A stretch of 64,000 nt of DNA from Sphingobacteriia bacterium RIFOXYC2_FULL_35_18 (lineage in GTDB: Bacteria; Bacteroidota; Bacteroidia; Chitinophagales; Chitinophagaceae). Made by a program: the position numbers and the translations under genes. The notes under the pieces were generated by a model that saw only the letters and a program-made list of their open reading frames with translations, was not told the DNA's origin and did no database searches. Shown here piece after piece: positions 48,277-58,298 of the stretch (the first letter of the stretch is position 1; the number at the start of each line of letters is the position of its first letter). The stretch spans positions 186,001 to 250,000 of the forward strand of contig MIAG01000001.1 of the NCBI GenBank assembly GCA_001829005.1, read 5' to 3'.

Positions 48277-50124
48277 TTAATATCCTCTAACATTTTTACC
48301 ACTTAAGTAATTCAAGAAAGCTTTATTCACCACTTTATTTCCGCCAGGTGTAGGATAATTTCCTGTGAAATACCAATCACCTGTATTCGTAGGACAGCAC
48401 TCATGTAAGTCTTCAATGGTTTGATAAATTACTTCTACAGGTACTTTTACTCCTTCAGGCGTAATTAACTGTGCAATTTTATCTGAAATTTCCAGTGTAG
48501 TAAATGGCTTATATATTTGACGAACCACATTCTCTGTATGCAATTCATTGCTATTTTCAAGGGCAATAATCTGGTCGCGAACCTGATCAAGCACCTCTTC
48601 CATATTGCGCTCTTTCAATAAAGCAATAGCTGCTCTAAAAGCAATAAAGTCTCCTAGTTTACTCATATCAATCCCATAACAATCTGGATATCGTATTTGA
48701 GGAGCAGAAGAAACAACAATTATTTTTTTAGGACTTAATCTTGAAAGCATTCTGATAATACTTTCTTTTAAAGTGGTTCCTCTTACAATGCTATCATCTA
48801 TTACCACTAAAGTATCTTCATTATTCCGAACAGTGCCATAAGTGATATCGTACACGTGTTGCACCATTTCATTTCTGTTGGCATCTTCTGTAATAAAAGT
48901 TCTTAGCTTAACATCTTTGATCGCAATTTTTTCTTGGCGAATTTTACGATTCACCATTTCTTCTAATTTATCGGGCGTGAAATCATTGCCCCAACTCAAA
49001 ATACGTTCAACTTTAATTTTATTGAGGTATTCTTCCATGCCTTTCACCAAGCCATAAAAAGCAACTTCAGCAGTGTTAGGAATATAAGAGAAAATGGTAT
49101 TTTTTAAATCGTAAGCAATGCGTTCTAAAACCGTTTCACTTAAATGATGACCCAATGCAATTCTTTCTCTATAAATTTTTTCATCGCTTCCTCTAGAAAA
49201 ATAAATACGTTCGAAAGAGCAGGCTCTTCTTTCTTTAGGCTCTAATATTTTTTCTATTCGATAGTTCCCTAAATCATCCACAATTAAAGCTGTACCAGGC
49301 ATTAATTCTTGTACTTCATTTTCACCCACATTGAAAGTGGTTCTAATGGCCGCTCTTTCACTTGCAGCAACAATAACTTCATCATTAATATAATAATAGG
49401 CAGGTCTAATTCCATGTGCATCACGCATAATAAAACTATGACCATTCCCTAACAAGCCACCAATCGTATATCCACCATCAAAAATGGGAGTTGCGTTTTT
49501 TAATACATTCGTAATATTGGCATTATTGGGATTAGCTTCATCTTCTTTTACCAAATAATGGTGTACCACTTCCATCATGGCAGCTAAATCACTCTGCTTT
49601 TGGAAGTCGCCTGGATTTACCCCAATTTGCTCAAATAATTCATCGGTATTAACCAGATTAAAATTACCTGCTAACGCAAGATTTTTACCTGGCATCAAGT
49701 CTCTCTTAATAAAGGGATGACAAAATTCTACATTGTTTTTTCCTTGGGTTCCATAACGAAGATGGCCTAATAATAACTCACCTAAAAAGGGAAGATGCCC
49801 TTTCATTAAACCCGGATGTTGCTTAATATCGGGTTGATATTTCTCCAACTCTTGTATTTCTTGCCCTATTTTAAAAAATAAATCGGCAATAGGTTGAGGG
49901 GCATTACTGCGCATTCTATGCAAGTAAGGATTGCCCGGTTCAATATTCAACTTTACCATTGCCAATCCTGCGCCATCCTGGCCACGGTTATGCTGCTTTT
50001 CCATTAAAAGGTACAGCTTATTTAAGCCGTAAGTTACCGTTCCATGTTTTTGGAGGTAATAAGAGAAGGGCTTGCGTAAACGAATGTAAGCCAGGCCACA
50101 TTCGTGTTTTATTTCATCGCTCAT
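48277..50124 (-). CDS. amidophosphoribosyltransferase family protein (PurF-like, long form)
   Basis: PurF makes phosphoribosylamine from PRPP and glutamine at the start of purine synthesis. This 615-residue protein has the N-terminal nucleophile Cys9 (KHECGLAYI) after an 8-residue leader, then MEKQHNRGQDGAGLAM, LLGHLRYGTQG and GNFNL. The PRPP-binding motif is LVVIDDSIVRGTTL. It is longer than classical PurF (about 500 residues). Bacteroidota often carry both a short PurF and this longer paralogue, so I do not assign the symbol. No other purine gene is nearby. Confidence 0.85.
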   Translation of the reverse strand: MSDEIKHECGLAYIRLRKPFSYYLQKHGTVTYGLNKLYLLMEKQHNRGQDGAGLAMVKLNIEPGNPYLHRMRSNAPQPIADLFFKIGQEIQELEKYQPDIKQHPGLMKGHLPFLGELLLGHLRYGTQGKNNVEFCHPFIKRDLMPGKNLALAGNFNLVNTDELFEQIGVNPGDFQKQSDLAAMMEVVHHYLVKEDEANPNNANITNVLKNATPIFDGGYTIGGLLGNGHSFIMRDAHGIRPAYYYINDEVIVAASERAAIRTTFNVGENEVQELMPGTALIVDDLGNYRIEKILEPKERRACSFERIYFSRGSDEKIYRERIALGHHLSETVLERIAYDLKNTIFSYIPNTAEVAFYGLVKGMEEYLNKIKVERILSWGNDFTPDKLEEMVNRKIRQEKIAIKDVKLRTFITEDANRNEMVQHVYDITYGTVRNNEDTLVVIDDSIVRGTTLKESIIRMLSRLSPKKIIVVSSAPQIRYPDCYGIDMSKLGDFIAFRAAIALLKERNMEEVLDQVRDQIIALENSNELHTENVVRQIYKPFTTLEISDKIAQLITPEGVKVPVEVIYQTIEDLHECCPTNTGDWYFTGNYPTPGGNKVVNKAFLNYLSGKNVRGY

Positions 50125-50177
50125 GGTGCTATATAAAAAGGAATGGCGAAGTTACAACTCCGCCACCCTTTTAAAAA

Positions 50178-50753
50178 TTAATTATATACAGTCCGTTTTT
50201 CGGCAACTGATTCTGGCTGAAGATTACCCGCTAACCATAAAAATTCTTTACTAAAATTATCTATAGCAGGTTTGAAACTTTCATCGATCAAATTGCCTGA
50301 AGCGTCGAATTTCTTATCTAAATGAGGAATAATCAGCATATGAGGAGAAGCAATTCCAAAAATTCCTGGTACCAACAATAACATTTGCTGAGAAGCACGC
50401 ATACCACCCATAGCACCTACAGACGCTGTTACTATTCCAAAAGCCTTTCTAGACTGTTTAGGAAAATGGTCTAATAAGTTTTGTAAGGCGGGAGCATAGC
50501 TGCCGTTGTATTCTGGAGTTACTAAAATAAAGGCATTAGCAGCAAACATCCTTTTAGCCAAGGGCTTGTAAAGATCAGGAGCTTGTTCAACAGAAGAAAA
50601 TACGGTTTGCAAAAGAGGTAGATTCCACTCTCTAACATCTATAATTCCTACCATATGATCGGTATGCTCACGTAAATATTGTTGTAAATGCAACGCAACT
50701 CTGTACGTAACACTGTCTTTTCTAGGACTTCCGGTTATTATTTCAATCTGCAT
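50178..50753 (-). CDS. NADPH-dependent FMN reductase (flavodoxin fold)
   Basis: The 191-residue protein has the FMN-phosphate loop IITGSPRKDSVTYRVA at the N-terminus and VTPEYNGSYAPALQNLLDHF, the family signature. GIVTASVGAMGGMRASQQM follows. Such enzymes reduce FMN, quinones or azo compounds with NAD(P)H. It is the last gene of the marR-pirin-pirin-yceI run, 44 bases after yceI, which suggests a redox or electrophile-stress role. Confidence 0.9.
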   Translation of the reverse strand: MQIEIITGSPRKDSVTYRVALHLQQYLREHTDHMVGIIDVREWNLPLLQTVFSSVEQAPDLYKPLAKRMFAANAFILVTPEYNGSYAPALQNLLDHFPKQSRKAFGIVTASVGAMGGMRASQQMLLLVPGIFGIASPHMLIIPHLDKKFDASGNLIDESFKPAIDNFSKEFLWLAGNLQPESVAEKRTVYN

Positions 50754-50797
50754 ATACTTATAACGATTTTTCTGCCATTGGGTTCAAACAAGACTAA

Positions 50798-51325
50798 TTA
50801 AGCTTGTTTTACCATTTGAACAGCCATATTTAACTTGATTTCATCACTTACTACTACGCCACCCGCTTCTGTAACAGCACTCCAGGTTAAACCAAATTCA
50901 CTGCGATTAATTTTTCCAGTGATTTCGAAACCAGCTTTATCTTGGCCATAAAAGTCAGTCATTCTTCCTCCAAAATCAACTCCTAATTCCACAGATTTAG
51001 TAGTACCCTTAATGGTTAAATCGCCTTTAAGTGCATATTCAGAACCAGATTTGTGGGTAAATGAAGTAGATACAAAGCTTAATGTAGGATAAGTAGCAGC
51101 GGCAAAAAAGTCATCACTTTTAAGGTGCGTATCTCTTTGTTCGTTGTTGGTAGAAATGCTGTCAATTGCAGCTTCAAAGTTAATTTTAGCATCGCTAAAA
51201 TCTTCTGCTTCTGCTACTAGTGTAGCATCAAATTGTTGAAAGCTACCAGTTACGTTGGTAATCATTAAGTGTTTCACTTTAAAAGTGATTTCACTGTGCA
51301 TTGGGTCAATTTTAAAAGTTGCCAT
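50798..51325 (-). CDS. YceI-family lipid-binding protein
   Basis: The 175-residue protein is a YceI-type lipocalin-like barrel: FKIDPMHSEITFKVKHLMITNVTGSF, LKSDDFFAAATYPTLSFVST, GDLTIKGTTKSVELGVDFGG and the end GGVVVSDEIKLNMAVQMV. Characterised relatives bind polyisoprenoids. It lacks a signal peptide, so this copy should be cytoplasmic, unlike E. coli YceI. It lies between the pirin pair and the FMN reductase in the MarR-led operon. Confidence 0.93.
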   Translation of the reverse strand: MATFKIDPMHSEITFKVKHLMITNVTGSFQQFDATLVAEAEDFSDAKINFEAAIDSISTNNEQRDTHLKSDDFFAAATYPTLSFVSTSFTHKSGSEYALKGDLTIKGTTKSVELGVDFGGRMTDFYGQDKAGFEITGKINRSEFGLTWSAVTEAGGVVVSDEIKLNMAVQMVKQA

Positions 51326-51406
51326 CTTGTTTTAATTTTTATTTGTTGAAAAATGTTTTGAAAATATTTTTACTGAAACACACTGTTATTCATAAGTTGA
51401 TGGTGT

Positions 51407-52276
51407 TTATTCCTCTATCAGAACTCCCATCTTACCCATTTGATAATCTCTAAAAGCTTCTAATAATTGGGTTTGATTATTCATTACAAAAGGGCCATGA
51501 GATACTACGGGTTCATTTAAAGGTTCCCCTGTTCCCATCAATAAAATACTGTCTGCTGCTGCAGTTATTTGAACACCTTCTCCATCTTTATTAAAAGATG
51601 CCATATAAAATGCAGGCAATTCTTCTTTCTCATTAATAAGAACAGTTCCCTCCAATGCATAAATAAATGCATTATGCGAAGCCGCAAATGGAATAAAGTA
51701 AGTACCGCCTTTTTTCATACGAATAGTGAACATATTGATTGGTGTTTGAGGAACAATCGAACCCTTCACCCCATTCAGCTCACCAGCTACTACCTGAATA
51801 TTGGTTAATCCATCTTCATCATTCACTACAGGCGTATCCTCTTTAGTAACAGGTATATATGCTGGTGCATCCATCTTATTGGCAGCAGGTGTATTGATCC
51901 ATAGTTGAATCAATTCCTGTGTTCCACCTAGTGCATGAATATCTTCAGGTGGTCTTTCACTGTGAATTACCCCCATACCCGCATTCATCCACTGAGTTCC
52001 TCCTTCATATACAATATGACTATTTCCTCTGCTATCGCGATGATGCACACCGCCTTTGAAAATAAAAGTAACAGGAGAAAAACCACGATGCGGATGAGGA
52101 CCAACGCCCGCATTTTTCACATCTACATTTTCAGCTACTTTAATATTGGCATGATGCAACAATAAAAAGGGGTCTAACATATCTGCTTTAGAGGAAGGCA
52201 GCGCCTGACGAATAGGGAATCCGCCCATATCCATTGGCTGCCCGTATGCTATTGTTTCGATGGTTCTTCTTTTCAT
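51407..52276 (-). CDS. pirin family protein (second of a tandem pair)
   Basis: The 289-residue bicupin shows the pirin metal motif in GPHPHRGFSPVTFIFKGGVHHRD and GTQWMNAGMGVIHSERP. It contains the extended C-terminal cupin of full-length pirins (FMVNNQTQLLEAFRDYQ-like end). Pirins bind Fe and some have quercetin 2,3-dioxygenase activity. I chose ATG 52276, one base after the upstream pirin stop (TAATATG); ATG 52288 would overlap it. Confidence 0.92.
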   Translation of the reverse strand: MKRRTIETIAYGQPMDMGGFPIRQALPSSKADMLDPFLLLHHANIKVAENVDVKNAGVGPHPHRGFSPVTFIFKGGVHHRDSRGNSHIVYEGGTQWMNAGMGVIHSERPPEDIHALGGTQELIQLWINTPAANKMDAPAYIPVTKEDTPVVNDEDGLTNIQVVAGELNGVKGSIVPQTPINMFTIRMKKGGTYFIPFAASHNAFIYALEGTVLINEKEELPAFYMASFNKDGEGVQITAAADSILLMGTGEPLNEPVVSHGPFVMNNQTQLLEAFRDYQMGKMGVLIEE

Positions 52277-52277
52277 A

Positions 52278-52997
52278 TTAATCGGCATTTATATTCATAG
52301 GAACTTCAATCAATAAAATCTCTGTATTGGTATTTGCTTCAATACTAAGTTTGTCAGTTTCTGTAATACCCAATCCATCTCGCTCATTCAATGCCACGCC
52401 ATTGATGGTTGCATCGCCTCCAATTACAAATACATAAACACCATTCTCTGAATTTTTTAATTTGTATTCAGCTATTTTACCTGCATCAAAATTGGCCAAT
52501 GAAAACCAGGCATCTTGGTTAATCCAAACAGCATCTTTGTTGTCAGGTGCCACTACCGTTAAAATCTGGTTGGTCCTATCTGCAGGCTTAAAAGATTTTT
52601 GCTCATATCTTGGTGTGATATTTAATTCTTTAGGCATTACCCATATTTGCAAAAATTTTACTTGCTGGTCTTTATTGGCGTTCATTTCACTATGCGCAAT
52701 GCCACTACCTGCACTCATGATTTGTACATCGTGTTGACGAATAATTTCATTTCTACCAGTACTGTCCTGATGATGTAAATCACCAGATAAAGGAATAGAT
52801 ACAATTTCCATATTATCATGGGGATGTTTGCCAAAACCCATACCTGCTGCAACTGTATCATCATTCAAAACCCTTAGAGCACCAAAATGCATTCTCTCCG
52901 GATTATAGTAATGGCCAAAACTAAAACTATGAAAGCTGTTTAACCAGCCAAAGCTGTTATGACCTCTCGTGTTTGCTTTGTGTAATACTGTTTTCAT
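52278..52997 (-). CDS. pirin family protein (YhhW-like, first of a tandem pair)
   Basis: The 239-residue protein is a shorter YhhW-type pirin. It opens ANTRGHNSFGWLNSFHSFSF and has GFGKHPHDNMEIVSIPLSGDL with the metal-binding His residues, then QIMSAGSGIAHSEMN. E. coli YhhW has quercetinase activity. It lies 43 bases downstream of marR. A partial palindrome, TGTATATACA, sits in the gap about 15 bases before its ATG and may be a second MarR half-site. Confidence 0.93.
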   Translation of the reverse strand: MKTVLHKANTRGHNSFGWLNSFHSFSFGHYYNPERMHFGALRVLNDDTVAAGMGFGKHPHDNMEIVSIPLSGDLHHQDSTGRNEIIRQHDVQIMSAGSGIAHSEMNANKDQQVKFLQIWVMPKELNITPRYEQKSFKPADRTNQILTVVAPDNKDAVWINQDAWFSLANFDAGKIAEYKLKNSENGVYVFVIGGDATINGVALNERDGLGITETDKLSIEANTNTEILLIEVPMNINAD

Positions 52998-53040
52998 GAT
53001 TATTTATTTAAGTGTATATACATCTATTTTTCTAAAAAAA

Positions 53041-53499
53041 TTATACTTCCGTTCCCCTTAAGCGTTCCAGCAATACATTTAATTGCTCCGCCTCCTTGTT
53101 TTCCATTTTAACCATTTCATCCATGAGTTGGTTCACACTTTCAGTTGAAGCAGCAAGAACTGCTAATCCCGCTTGGGTTAAGGTAGTTACCGTTTCTCTT
53201 TTGTCTGTAGGGGAATCGGCTCTTTTAACCAACTTCTTAATAACCAAACGATCAATAATTCTTGGAACATTTGAACTTTTTTCAATCATCCTACAGCTGA
53301 TATCCTTTACACACAGCTGCTCAGGATACTTCCCTTTTAAAATTCTCAACACATTGTATTGCTCGTGCGTTAACCCAAACTCTTTTAAAACCTTACTCAT
53401 TTGTGTCTTCAACCACCAAGCAGTATACAAAATATTCAAACTTGCTTTATGCATTTCGTTTTTGAATTTAGTGCTTTGTATGGCTTGTTCTAATTTCAC
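53041..53499 (-). CDS. MarR-family transcriptional regulator
   Basis: The 152-residue winged-helix repressor has the MarR core: ILYTAWWLKTQMSKVLKEFGL, HEQYNVLRILKG, IEKSSNVPRIIDRLVIKKLVKR, and the wing SPTDKRETVTTLTQAG. I chose GTG 53499 (GTG-AAA-TTA-GAA, VKLEQAIQ). The in-frame ATGs further upstream lie inside the promoter and operator palindrome. A perfect inverted repeat overlaps its promoter, which points to autoregulation. The downstream pirin, pirin, yceI and FMN reductase genes read the same way and are probably its regulon. Confidence 0.92.
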   Translation of the reverse strand: MKLEQAIQSTKFKNEMHKASLNILYTAWWLKTQMSKVLKEFGLTHEQYNVLRILKGKYPEQLCVKDISCRMIEKSSNVPRIIDRLVIKKLVKRADSPTDKRETVTTLTQAGLAVLAASTESVNQLMDEMVKMENKEAEQLNVLLERLRGTEV

Positions 53500-53503
53500 A
53501 ATG

Positions 53504-53536
53504 CAAATATACATGTATGTACATGTATTTTCCAAA
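53504..53536 (-). promoter_or_regulatory. marR operon promoter
   Basis: On the minus strand TTTG (53533-53536) and TATATTTG (53504-53511) are separated by 21 bp, and both match the Bacteroidota consensus exactly. The GTG start at 53499 follows 4 bases after the -7 box. Confidence 0.65.
53509..53528. promoter_or_regulatory. MarR operator palindrome
   Basis: ATACATGTA (53509-53517) and TACATGTAT (53520-53528) form a perfect inverted repeat with a 2-bp centre. It fills the spacer between the -33 and -7 elements and touches the -7 box. A bound repressor would block RNA polymerase. The size and symmetry suit a MarR dimer. Confidence 0.7.
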
Positions 53537-53566
53537 TATATTTTTCAAGCTTTTAAAATTGGGCAT

Positions 53567-53607
53567 AAAAAAACCATTAAGATCAGCATCTGCTTTTCTT
53601 AATGGTT
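53567..53607 (-). terminator. Rho-independent terminator of the parvulin gene
   Basis: AACCATTAAGA (53572-53582) and TCTTAATGGTT (53597-53607) pair perfectly over 11 bp. Read leftward the hairpin is followed by a run of T (A-tract 53567-53573 on the plus strand). It separates the parvulin gene from marR. Confidence 0.88.
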
Positions 53608-53649
53608 GATTATCAATGTTTTATGAAATTACTGCTTTTTACCCTCCAA

Positions 53650-55044
53650 CTATTGCTTTCTTCCCTCTGCAGCACTCATAGCAGCTTGCTTCCATTGTGC
53701 CAGTTCCGTACACTTAGTGAATTCGTTATCAATCAAAATATAATACGTAGGAATATGCTCTTTAAACCACTTTTCTAATGTTGTGGTCTTTTTTTCTTCC
53801 AATGCACGTTGAGCAACTCTGTTATAGTCGTCTTTTAAATTTTCACGATGTGGATCTTTTTTAGATTTATAGTAAATCAATCTTGCCACTTTTCTACCTC
53901 TTTCATCTTGATAAATTTGAGGTGAAGAAATATCACCTGGTTTCATATCACTAATAGGCTTAATCATGTCTTTATCTAACATGTCTAAAGAAATAAAAGT
54001 AGACCCGTCTCTACCTACTAAAGAGCCAGCGCTAAACTTACTATTATCATCATCAGAATATTTATTAACTGCTTCAGCAAAATTAATTTTACCAGCCTTG
54101 ATTTGATTTCTAAGTGAATCTAATTTATCAGTGGTTTCTTTAATTTCATCTTCGGTGATTGGAGGAATTCTGAGTATATGCCTTACTATAGCTTCATCCC
54201 CAGAACGACTGATCATCATGATAATATGCAATCCAAACTTAGATTTGATTACAGGAGAAATTTGTCCTTCTTTTAATCTAAAAGCGCCTGCTAAAAAAGC
54301 TGGATCCCAAAATTTATCATTTCGATTCAATGTGTACTGACCACCATTTTCTTTAACAGCTGGATCTTCAGAGTAATTTTTTGCTAATTGCTCAAACTTC
54401 TTTGGACCTTGGGTTTCAGCCTGTTTTTTATAATCGTATAATTGCTTTGCAACATATTCCTCTACGTCTTTATTCGCTTTCGGAATCATTACAATTTGGC
54501 TTACTTCAATTTCACTTTCATAAAAAGGCAAACTGTCTTGCGGAGTTTTGCTGTAATATAATTTCACTTCAGTTGGAGTGATTTTGATATTGTCAACAAT
54601 CTTACGTTGCATTTGATCAGCTAATTTTTGCTCACGAAAAGCTTCTCTAAAATCATCTTTTAATTGGTAAACGGTTTTACCAGCAATCTCTTCTAGAATA
54701 TCTTTTGATCCGTATTGTTGAATGGTTTGTCTAATACGATTGTCTAATTCTGCTTCAATTTCATCATCTTCTACATTCAAGGAATCCTTTTGTGCTTGTA
54801 ACAATAAAGCCTTACGAATTAATTGACTTTCTAAAACCTGACACTCATTCGGCAACACCACATTTTCTTGGCCTTGCGTTTGACGCTTGGCATCAGCAAT
54901 GGTATTAATGATTTCAGAACGAAGTATAATTTTATCTCCAACTTGACCAACAATTTTATCTGCGATCACTTTTTTAGATTGAGCTTCTACTGTGTTACTA
55001 AGAAAAGTAAACAGAACAGCGGCAAACACGAACAGTTTTTTCAT
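53650..55044 (-). CDS. periplasmic peptidyl-prolyl isomerase / SurA-like chaperone
   Basis: The 464-residue protein starts at ATG 55044 (MKKLFVFAAVLFTFLSNTVEAQ, a signal peptide). A SurA-like N-terminal helical domain follows (VGQVGDKIILRSEIINTIAD, LESQLIRKALLLQAQKDSL, about 35-150). Parvulin (PPIC) domain 1 has ASQ-type IEVSQIVMIPKANKD, YSEDPAVKENGGQY and FGLHIIMM. Domain 2 is more divergent (IVRHILRIPPITEDEI, YSDDDNSKFSAGSLVG). SurA helps outer-membrane proteins fold. It follows infB after a terminator, so it has its own promoter. Confidence 0.92.
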   Translation of the reverse strand: MKKLFVFAAVLFTFLSNTVEAQSKKVIADKIVGQVGDKIILRSEIINTIADAKRQTQGQENVVLPNECQVLESQLIRKALLLQAQKDSLNVEDDEIEAELDNRIRQTIQQYGSKDILEEIAGKTVYQLKDDFREAFREQKLADQMQRKIVDNIKITPTEVKLYYSKTPQDSLPFYESEIEVSQIVMIPKANKDVEEYVAKQLYDYKKQAETQGPKKFEQLAKNYSEDPAVKENGGQYTLNRNDKFWDPAFLAGAFRLKEGQISPVIKSKFGLHIIMMISRSGDEAIVRHILRIPPITEDEIKETTDKLDSLRNQIKAGKINFAEAVNKYSDDDNSKFSAGSLVGRDGSTFISLDMLDKDMIKPISDMKPGDISSPQIYQDERGRKVARLIYYKSKKDPHRENLKDDYNRVAQRALEEKKTTTLEKWFKEHIPTYYILIDNEFTKCTELAQWKQAAMSAAEGRKQ

Positions 55045-55111
55045 CCCTTGCATAGTATCAAAAATAATCAAACCAAAGCGGTTTTTCACGCTCTGCAATG
55101 CTTTTAACAAA

Positions 55112-55145
55112 ATATAAAAGCCCCAAACACAAGGTTTGAGGCTTT
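55112..55145 (-). terminator. Rho-independent terminator of infB
   Basis: AAAGCCCCAAAC (55117-55128) and GTTTGAGGCTTT (55134-55145) pair with one mismatch around a 5-nt loop. Read leftward a T/A-rich tail (TTTTATATT) follows. It lies 16 bases after the infB stop. Confidence 0.85.
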
Positions 55146-55160
55146 ATTAAGGTCAATTTA

Positions 55161-58100
55161 CTATAAAGTACGCTTTACTTCTTCTTCTTCAAAAGCTTCT
55201 ACAATATCCCCAACTTTGAGGTCATTGAAGTTTTTGATGGTCAATCCGCACTCCATATTAGTAGATACATCTTTAACATCATCTTTAAAGCGTTTCAAAC
55301 TACCCAATTCAGCAGCTTGGCCTTCCCCTTTCGGATATTCCACAATACCATCACGGATAATTCTGATTTTACTATTTCTGGCAATTTTTCCTTCCAATAC
55401 AAAACATCCAGCAACAGTGGCTTTATCAAACTTATAAACTTCTCTAACTTCTACGTTTGCAGTAATCTTCTCTTGAATCTTCGGCTCCAACATACCTTCC
55501 ATCGCGCTCTTGATTTCATCAATTGCTTGGTAGATAATAGAGTACAACTTAATCTGAACACCCTCCGTATCAGCTAATTTATTAGCTTGCATAGAAGGAC
55601 GAACGTTAAATCCAATGATGATGGCATCAGAAGCTGTTGCCAACAATACATCACTTTCAGAGATTTGACCAACTCCTTTCAATACTACTCTTACCGCAAT
55701 TTCAGCCGTACTTAGTTTTTGTAAAGAGTCACTTAAGGCTTCTACAGAACCATCCACATCACCTTTGATGATGATATTTAATTCTTTAAAGTTACCCAAT
55801 GCCAAACGACGACCAATCTCATCTAAAGTAATATGCTTACGAGCGCGTAATCCTTGCTCTCTAGAAATTTGAGCACGCTTAGTAGCTACTTCTTTTGCTT
55901 CTGCTTCATCTTCAAATACTTTGAATTTCTCACCCGCTTGAGGCGCACCATTCAATCCAAGAATAACTACAGGAGTAGAAGGAGGAGCAATTTCAATGCG
56001 CTGATTACGTTCGTTAAACATGGCTTTCACTCTACCGTAATGCTGGCCAGATACAATCAAGTCACCTTGACGAAGTGTACCATTTTGCACTAAGATGGTA
56101 GCTACATAACCTCTACCCTTATCCAAAGAAGCTTCAATAATGGTACCGGTTGCTTCTCTATTCGGATTTGCTTTTAGGTCTAATAACTCTGCTTCTAATA
56201 ATACTTTCTCTAAAAGTAAATCAACATTCAAGCCTTGTTTAGCAGATAACTCTTGGTTCTGGAATTTACCACCCCAAGCTTCTACTAAAATATTCATTTG
56301 AGACAATTGTTCGTAAATCTTTTGAGGATTTGCGCCGTCTTTATCAATCTTATTAACAGCAAAAATCATTGGAACAGATGCCGCTTGAGAGTGACTGATT
56401 GCTTCTCTTGTTTGAGGCATCACCGCATCGTCTGCAGCAACTACAATGATAGATATATCTGTTACTTTGGCACCACGAGCACGCATTGCTGTAAAGGCTT
56501 CGTGACCAGGTGTATCTAAGAAAGTAATGGCTTTGCCATTAGGTAAAGTAACTTCGTATGCACCTATATGCTGGGTAATACCACCGGCTTCACCCGCAAC
56601 AACGTTTGCATTTCTAATATAATCTAGTAAAGAAGTTTTACCATGGTCAACGTGACCCATGATGGTAACAATAGGAGGGCGGTCTGTTTTTTCTTCATCA
56701 TCATCCTCCTCATCATCCATATCCAAATCGTCCGCATCTTCTAAACCAATAAACTCTACTTCAAAACCTAATTCACTGGCAACCAATTCAATTACCTCCG
56801 CGTCTAAACGCTGATTAATTGAAACCATGATTCCCAAATTCATACACTTGCCAATTACATCTGCAAAGCTTACATCCATCAAATTAGCCAACTCACTTAC
56901 TGTTACAAATTCTGTAACCTGCAATTTGTTGTCTTCCATCATGTCATCGCCCTGTGCATCAGCAGCTTCGTCTCTCTTAGCTCTTCTATATTTGGCTTTC
57001 AGGCTCTTGCCTCTACCGCCCGTTCCAGCAAGCTTAGCTTGGGTTTCACGGATTTTCTCTTGAATGGCTTTTTGATCAATCTCCTTATCTTCAACCCTTG
57101 GTGCGTTGCGATCATTTCTGCCTCTATTTCCACCTTGACCACCGCGGTTAAAACCACCTTGGCCACCACCGCCTCTATTAAATCCACCACCGCCGCCACT
57201 TCCAGCATTGGGGTTGTTATTTCTTGCAGGAACAATGGGACGATTAGGACCAGTTAATGGTCTACCTTCTGCATCTTTTGGAGCAGGGGCATTATTGGGT
57301 TCCCCCTTTTTATCAACCGGTATACGCTTGCGTTTCCGCTTCTCGTCTCTACCCATTGGCTTAGGACGAGTATCGCTATTTACAGGCAATTCAATTTTAC
57401 CTAAAATCTTTGGCCCTTCTAATTTTTCAGCACGAATATTCTCTATTGTTGGTGGAGCATCAACCACTGGAGGTGGAGGAGGGGCTACTGGAGCAACAAC
57501 TGCCGCAGGTACTACTGGTGCTGGTTTTGCAGCAACTGGGTTGGAAGTATTCTTGGCAGCAGGCTTTGGAGCATCTGCTTTCTTTTCTGGAATTGGCTCT
57601 GCTTTTTTAGCCGTCTTTTTAGGACGGGTAGAAGAATCAATGGCGGAAAGATCAATTTTATGAATCACTTTAGGTCCTTCAATTGGAGCCACTTCAGTTT
57701 TCATTACTTCGGGCGCTGCAACTTGTTCAGGAGCGGCCACTATAACTGGAGGTACCGGTGTTGCTTCAACAATTGGTTCTTGAACTGGAGCAGCTGCTTT
57801 AACAGGGGCTTCAACGGGTTCAACAATTACAACTGGAGCTGGCTCCTCTTTTGGTGCAGTTTCAACAACAGTAGGAGTTGCAGCAATAGGTGCTTCTACT
57901 TCTACCACAGGTTTTTTCTCGGCAACAGGCTCAGCAGGTTTCTTCTCTTCTTTTCTAAAAGTGATTTCCTCTTCGTCTTTCTTCTTCTTGGCTTCACTCT
58001 GGCTACCTTTTGGTATTTCTACTTGATCGGCTTTGTTCTTCGCAACTTTGTCGCCTTGGAACTCTGCCTGAAGGGCACGGTAATGGTCTTCCTGAAGCTT

Positions 58101-58223
58101 TGCAGTTGGCTTCAGGTCATCTCTGTTAAATCCTTTCTTCACCAAGAATTCGATCAGGGTATCCTGACCAACGTTAAATTCTTTGGCGGCTGCTAACAGT
58201 CTCGGTAATTTCAGTTCTGACAT
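55161..58223 (-). CDS. infB: translation initiation factor IF-2
   Basis: IF-2 places initiator tRNA on the ribosome. With ATG 58223 ([17 protein letters not shown]) the protein has 1,020 residues. It opens with an IF2_N module. A long Pro/Ala/Glu-rich linker follows (about 60-330), then an RGG-like glycine-arginine segment near 340-372, and a second IF2_N module ([22 protein letters not shown]). The GTPase domain has G1 GHVDHGKT near 523, [20 protein letters not shown] and NKID. Domains II-IV end [17 protein letters not shown]. It is the last gene of rimP-nusA-infB. The upstream in-frame start at 58277 adds residues unlike the family. Confidence 0.98.
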   Translation of the reverse strand: MSELKLPRLLAAAKEFNVGQDTLIEFLVKKGFNRDDLKPTAKLQEDHYRALQAEFQGDKVAKNKADQVEIPKGSQSEAKKKKDEEEITFRKEEKKPAEPVAEKKPVVEVEAPIAATPTVVETAPKEEPAPVVIVEPVEAPVKAAAPVQEPIVEATPVPPVIVAAPEQVAAPEVMKTEVAPIEGPKVIHKIDLSAIDSSTRPKKTAKKAEPIPEKKADAPKPAAKNTSNPVAAKPAPVVPAAVVAPVAPPPPPVVDAPPTIENIRAEKLEGPKILGKIELPVNSDTRPKPMGRDEKRKRKRIPVDKKGEPNNAPAPKDAEGRPLTGPNRPIVPARNNNPNAGSGGGGGFNRGGGGQGGFNRGGQGGNRGRNDRNAPRVEDKEIDQKAIQEKIRETQAKLAGTGGRGKSLKAKYRRAKRDEAADAQGDDMMEDNKLQVTEFVTVSELANLMDVSFADVIGKCMNLGIMVSINQRLDAEVIELVASELGFEVEFIGLEDADDLDMDDEEDDDEEKTDRPPIVTIMGHVDHGKTSLLDYIRNANVVAGEAGGITQHIGAYEVTLPNGKAITFLDTPGHEAFTAMRARGAKVTDISIIVVAADDAVMPQTREAISHSQAASVPMIFAVNKIDKDGANPQKIYEQLSQMNILVEAWGGKFQNQELSAKQGLNVDLLLEKVLLEAELLDLKANPNREATGTIIEASLDKGRGYVATILVQNGTLRQGDLIVSGQHYGRVKAMFNERNQRIEIAPPSTPVVILGLNGAPQAGEKFKVFEDEAEAKEVATKRAQISREQGLRARKHITLDEIGRRLALGNFKELNIIIKGDVDGSVEALSDSLQKLSTAEIAVRVVLKGVGQISESDVLLATASDAIIIGFNVRPSMQANKLADTEGVQIKLYSIIYQAIDEIKSAMEGMLEPKIQEKITANVEVREVYKFDKATVAGCFVLEGKIARNSKIRIIRDGIVEYPKGEGQAAELGSLKRFKDDVKDVSTNMECGLTIKNFNDLKVGDIVEAFEEEEVKRTL

Positions 58224-58298
58224 TCTTTGTTTTTGGGTCCTAATATGCGTTACAACTAAGCCACGCATACTTGACAAATATACGTGGTTATTGGCTGC

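Noticed and set aside
57208..58196. Two long plus-strand frames opposite infB
   Set aside because: They arise from the biased Pro/Ala/Glu-rich and Gly-rich linker of IF-2 read backwards.
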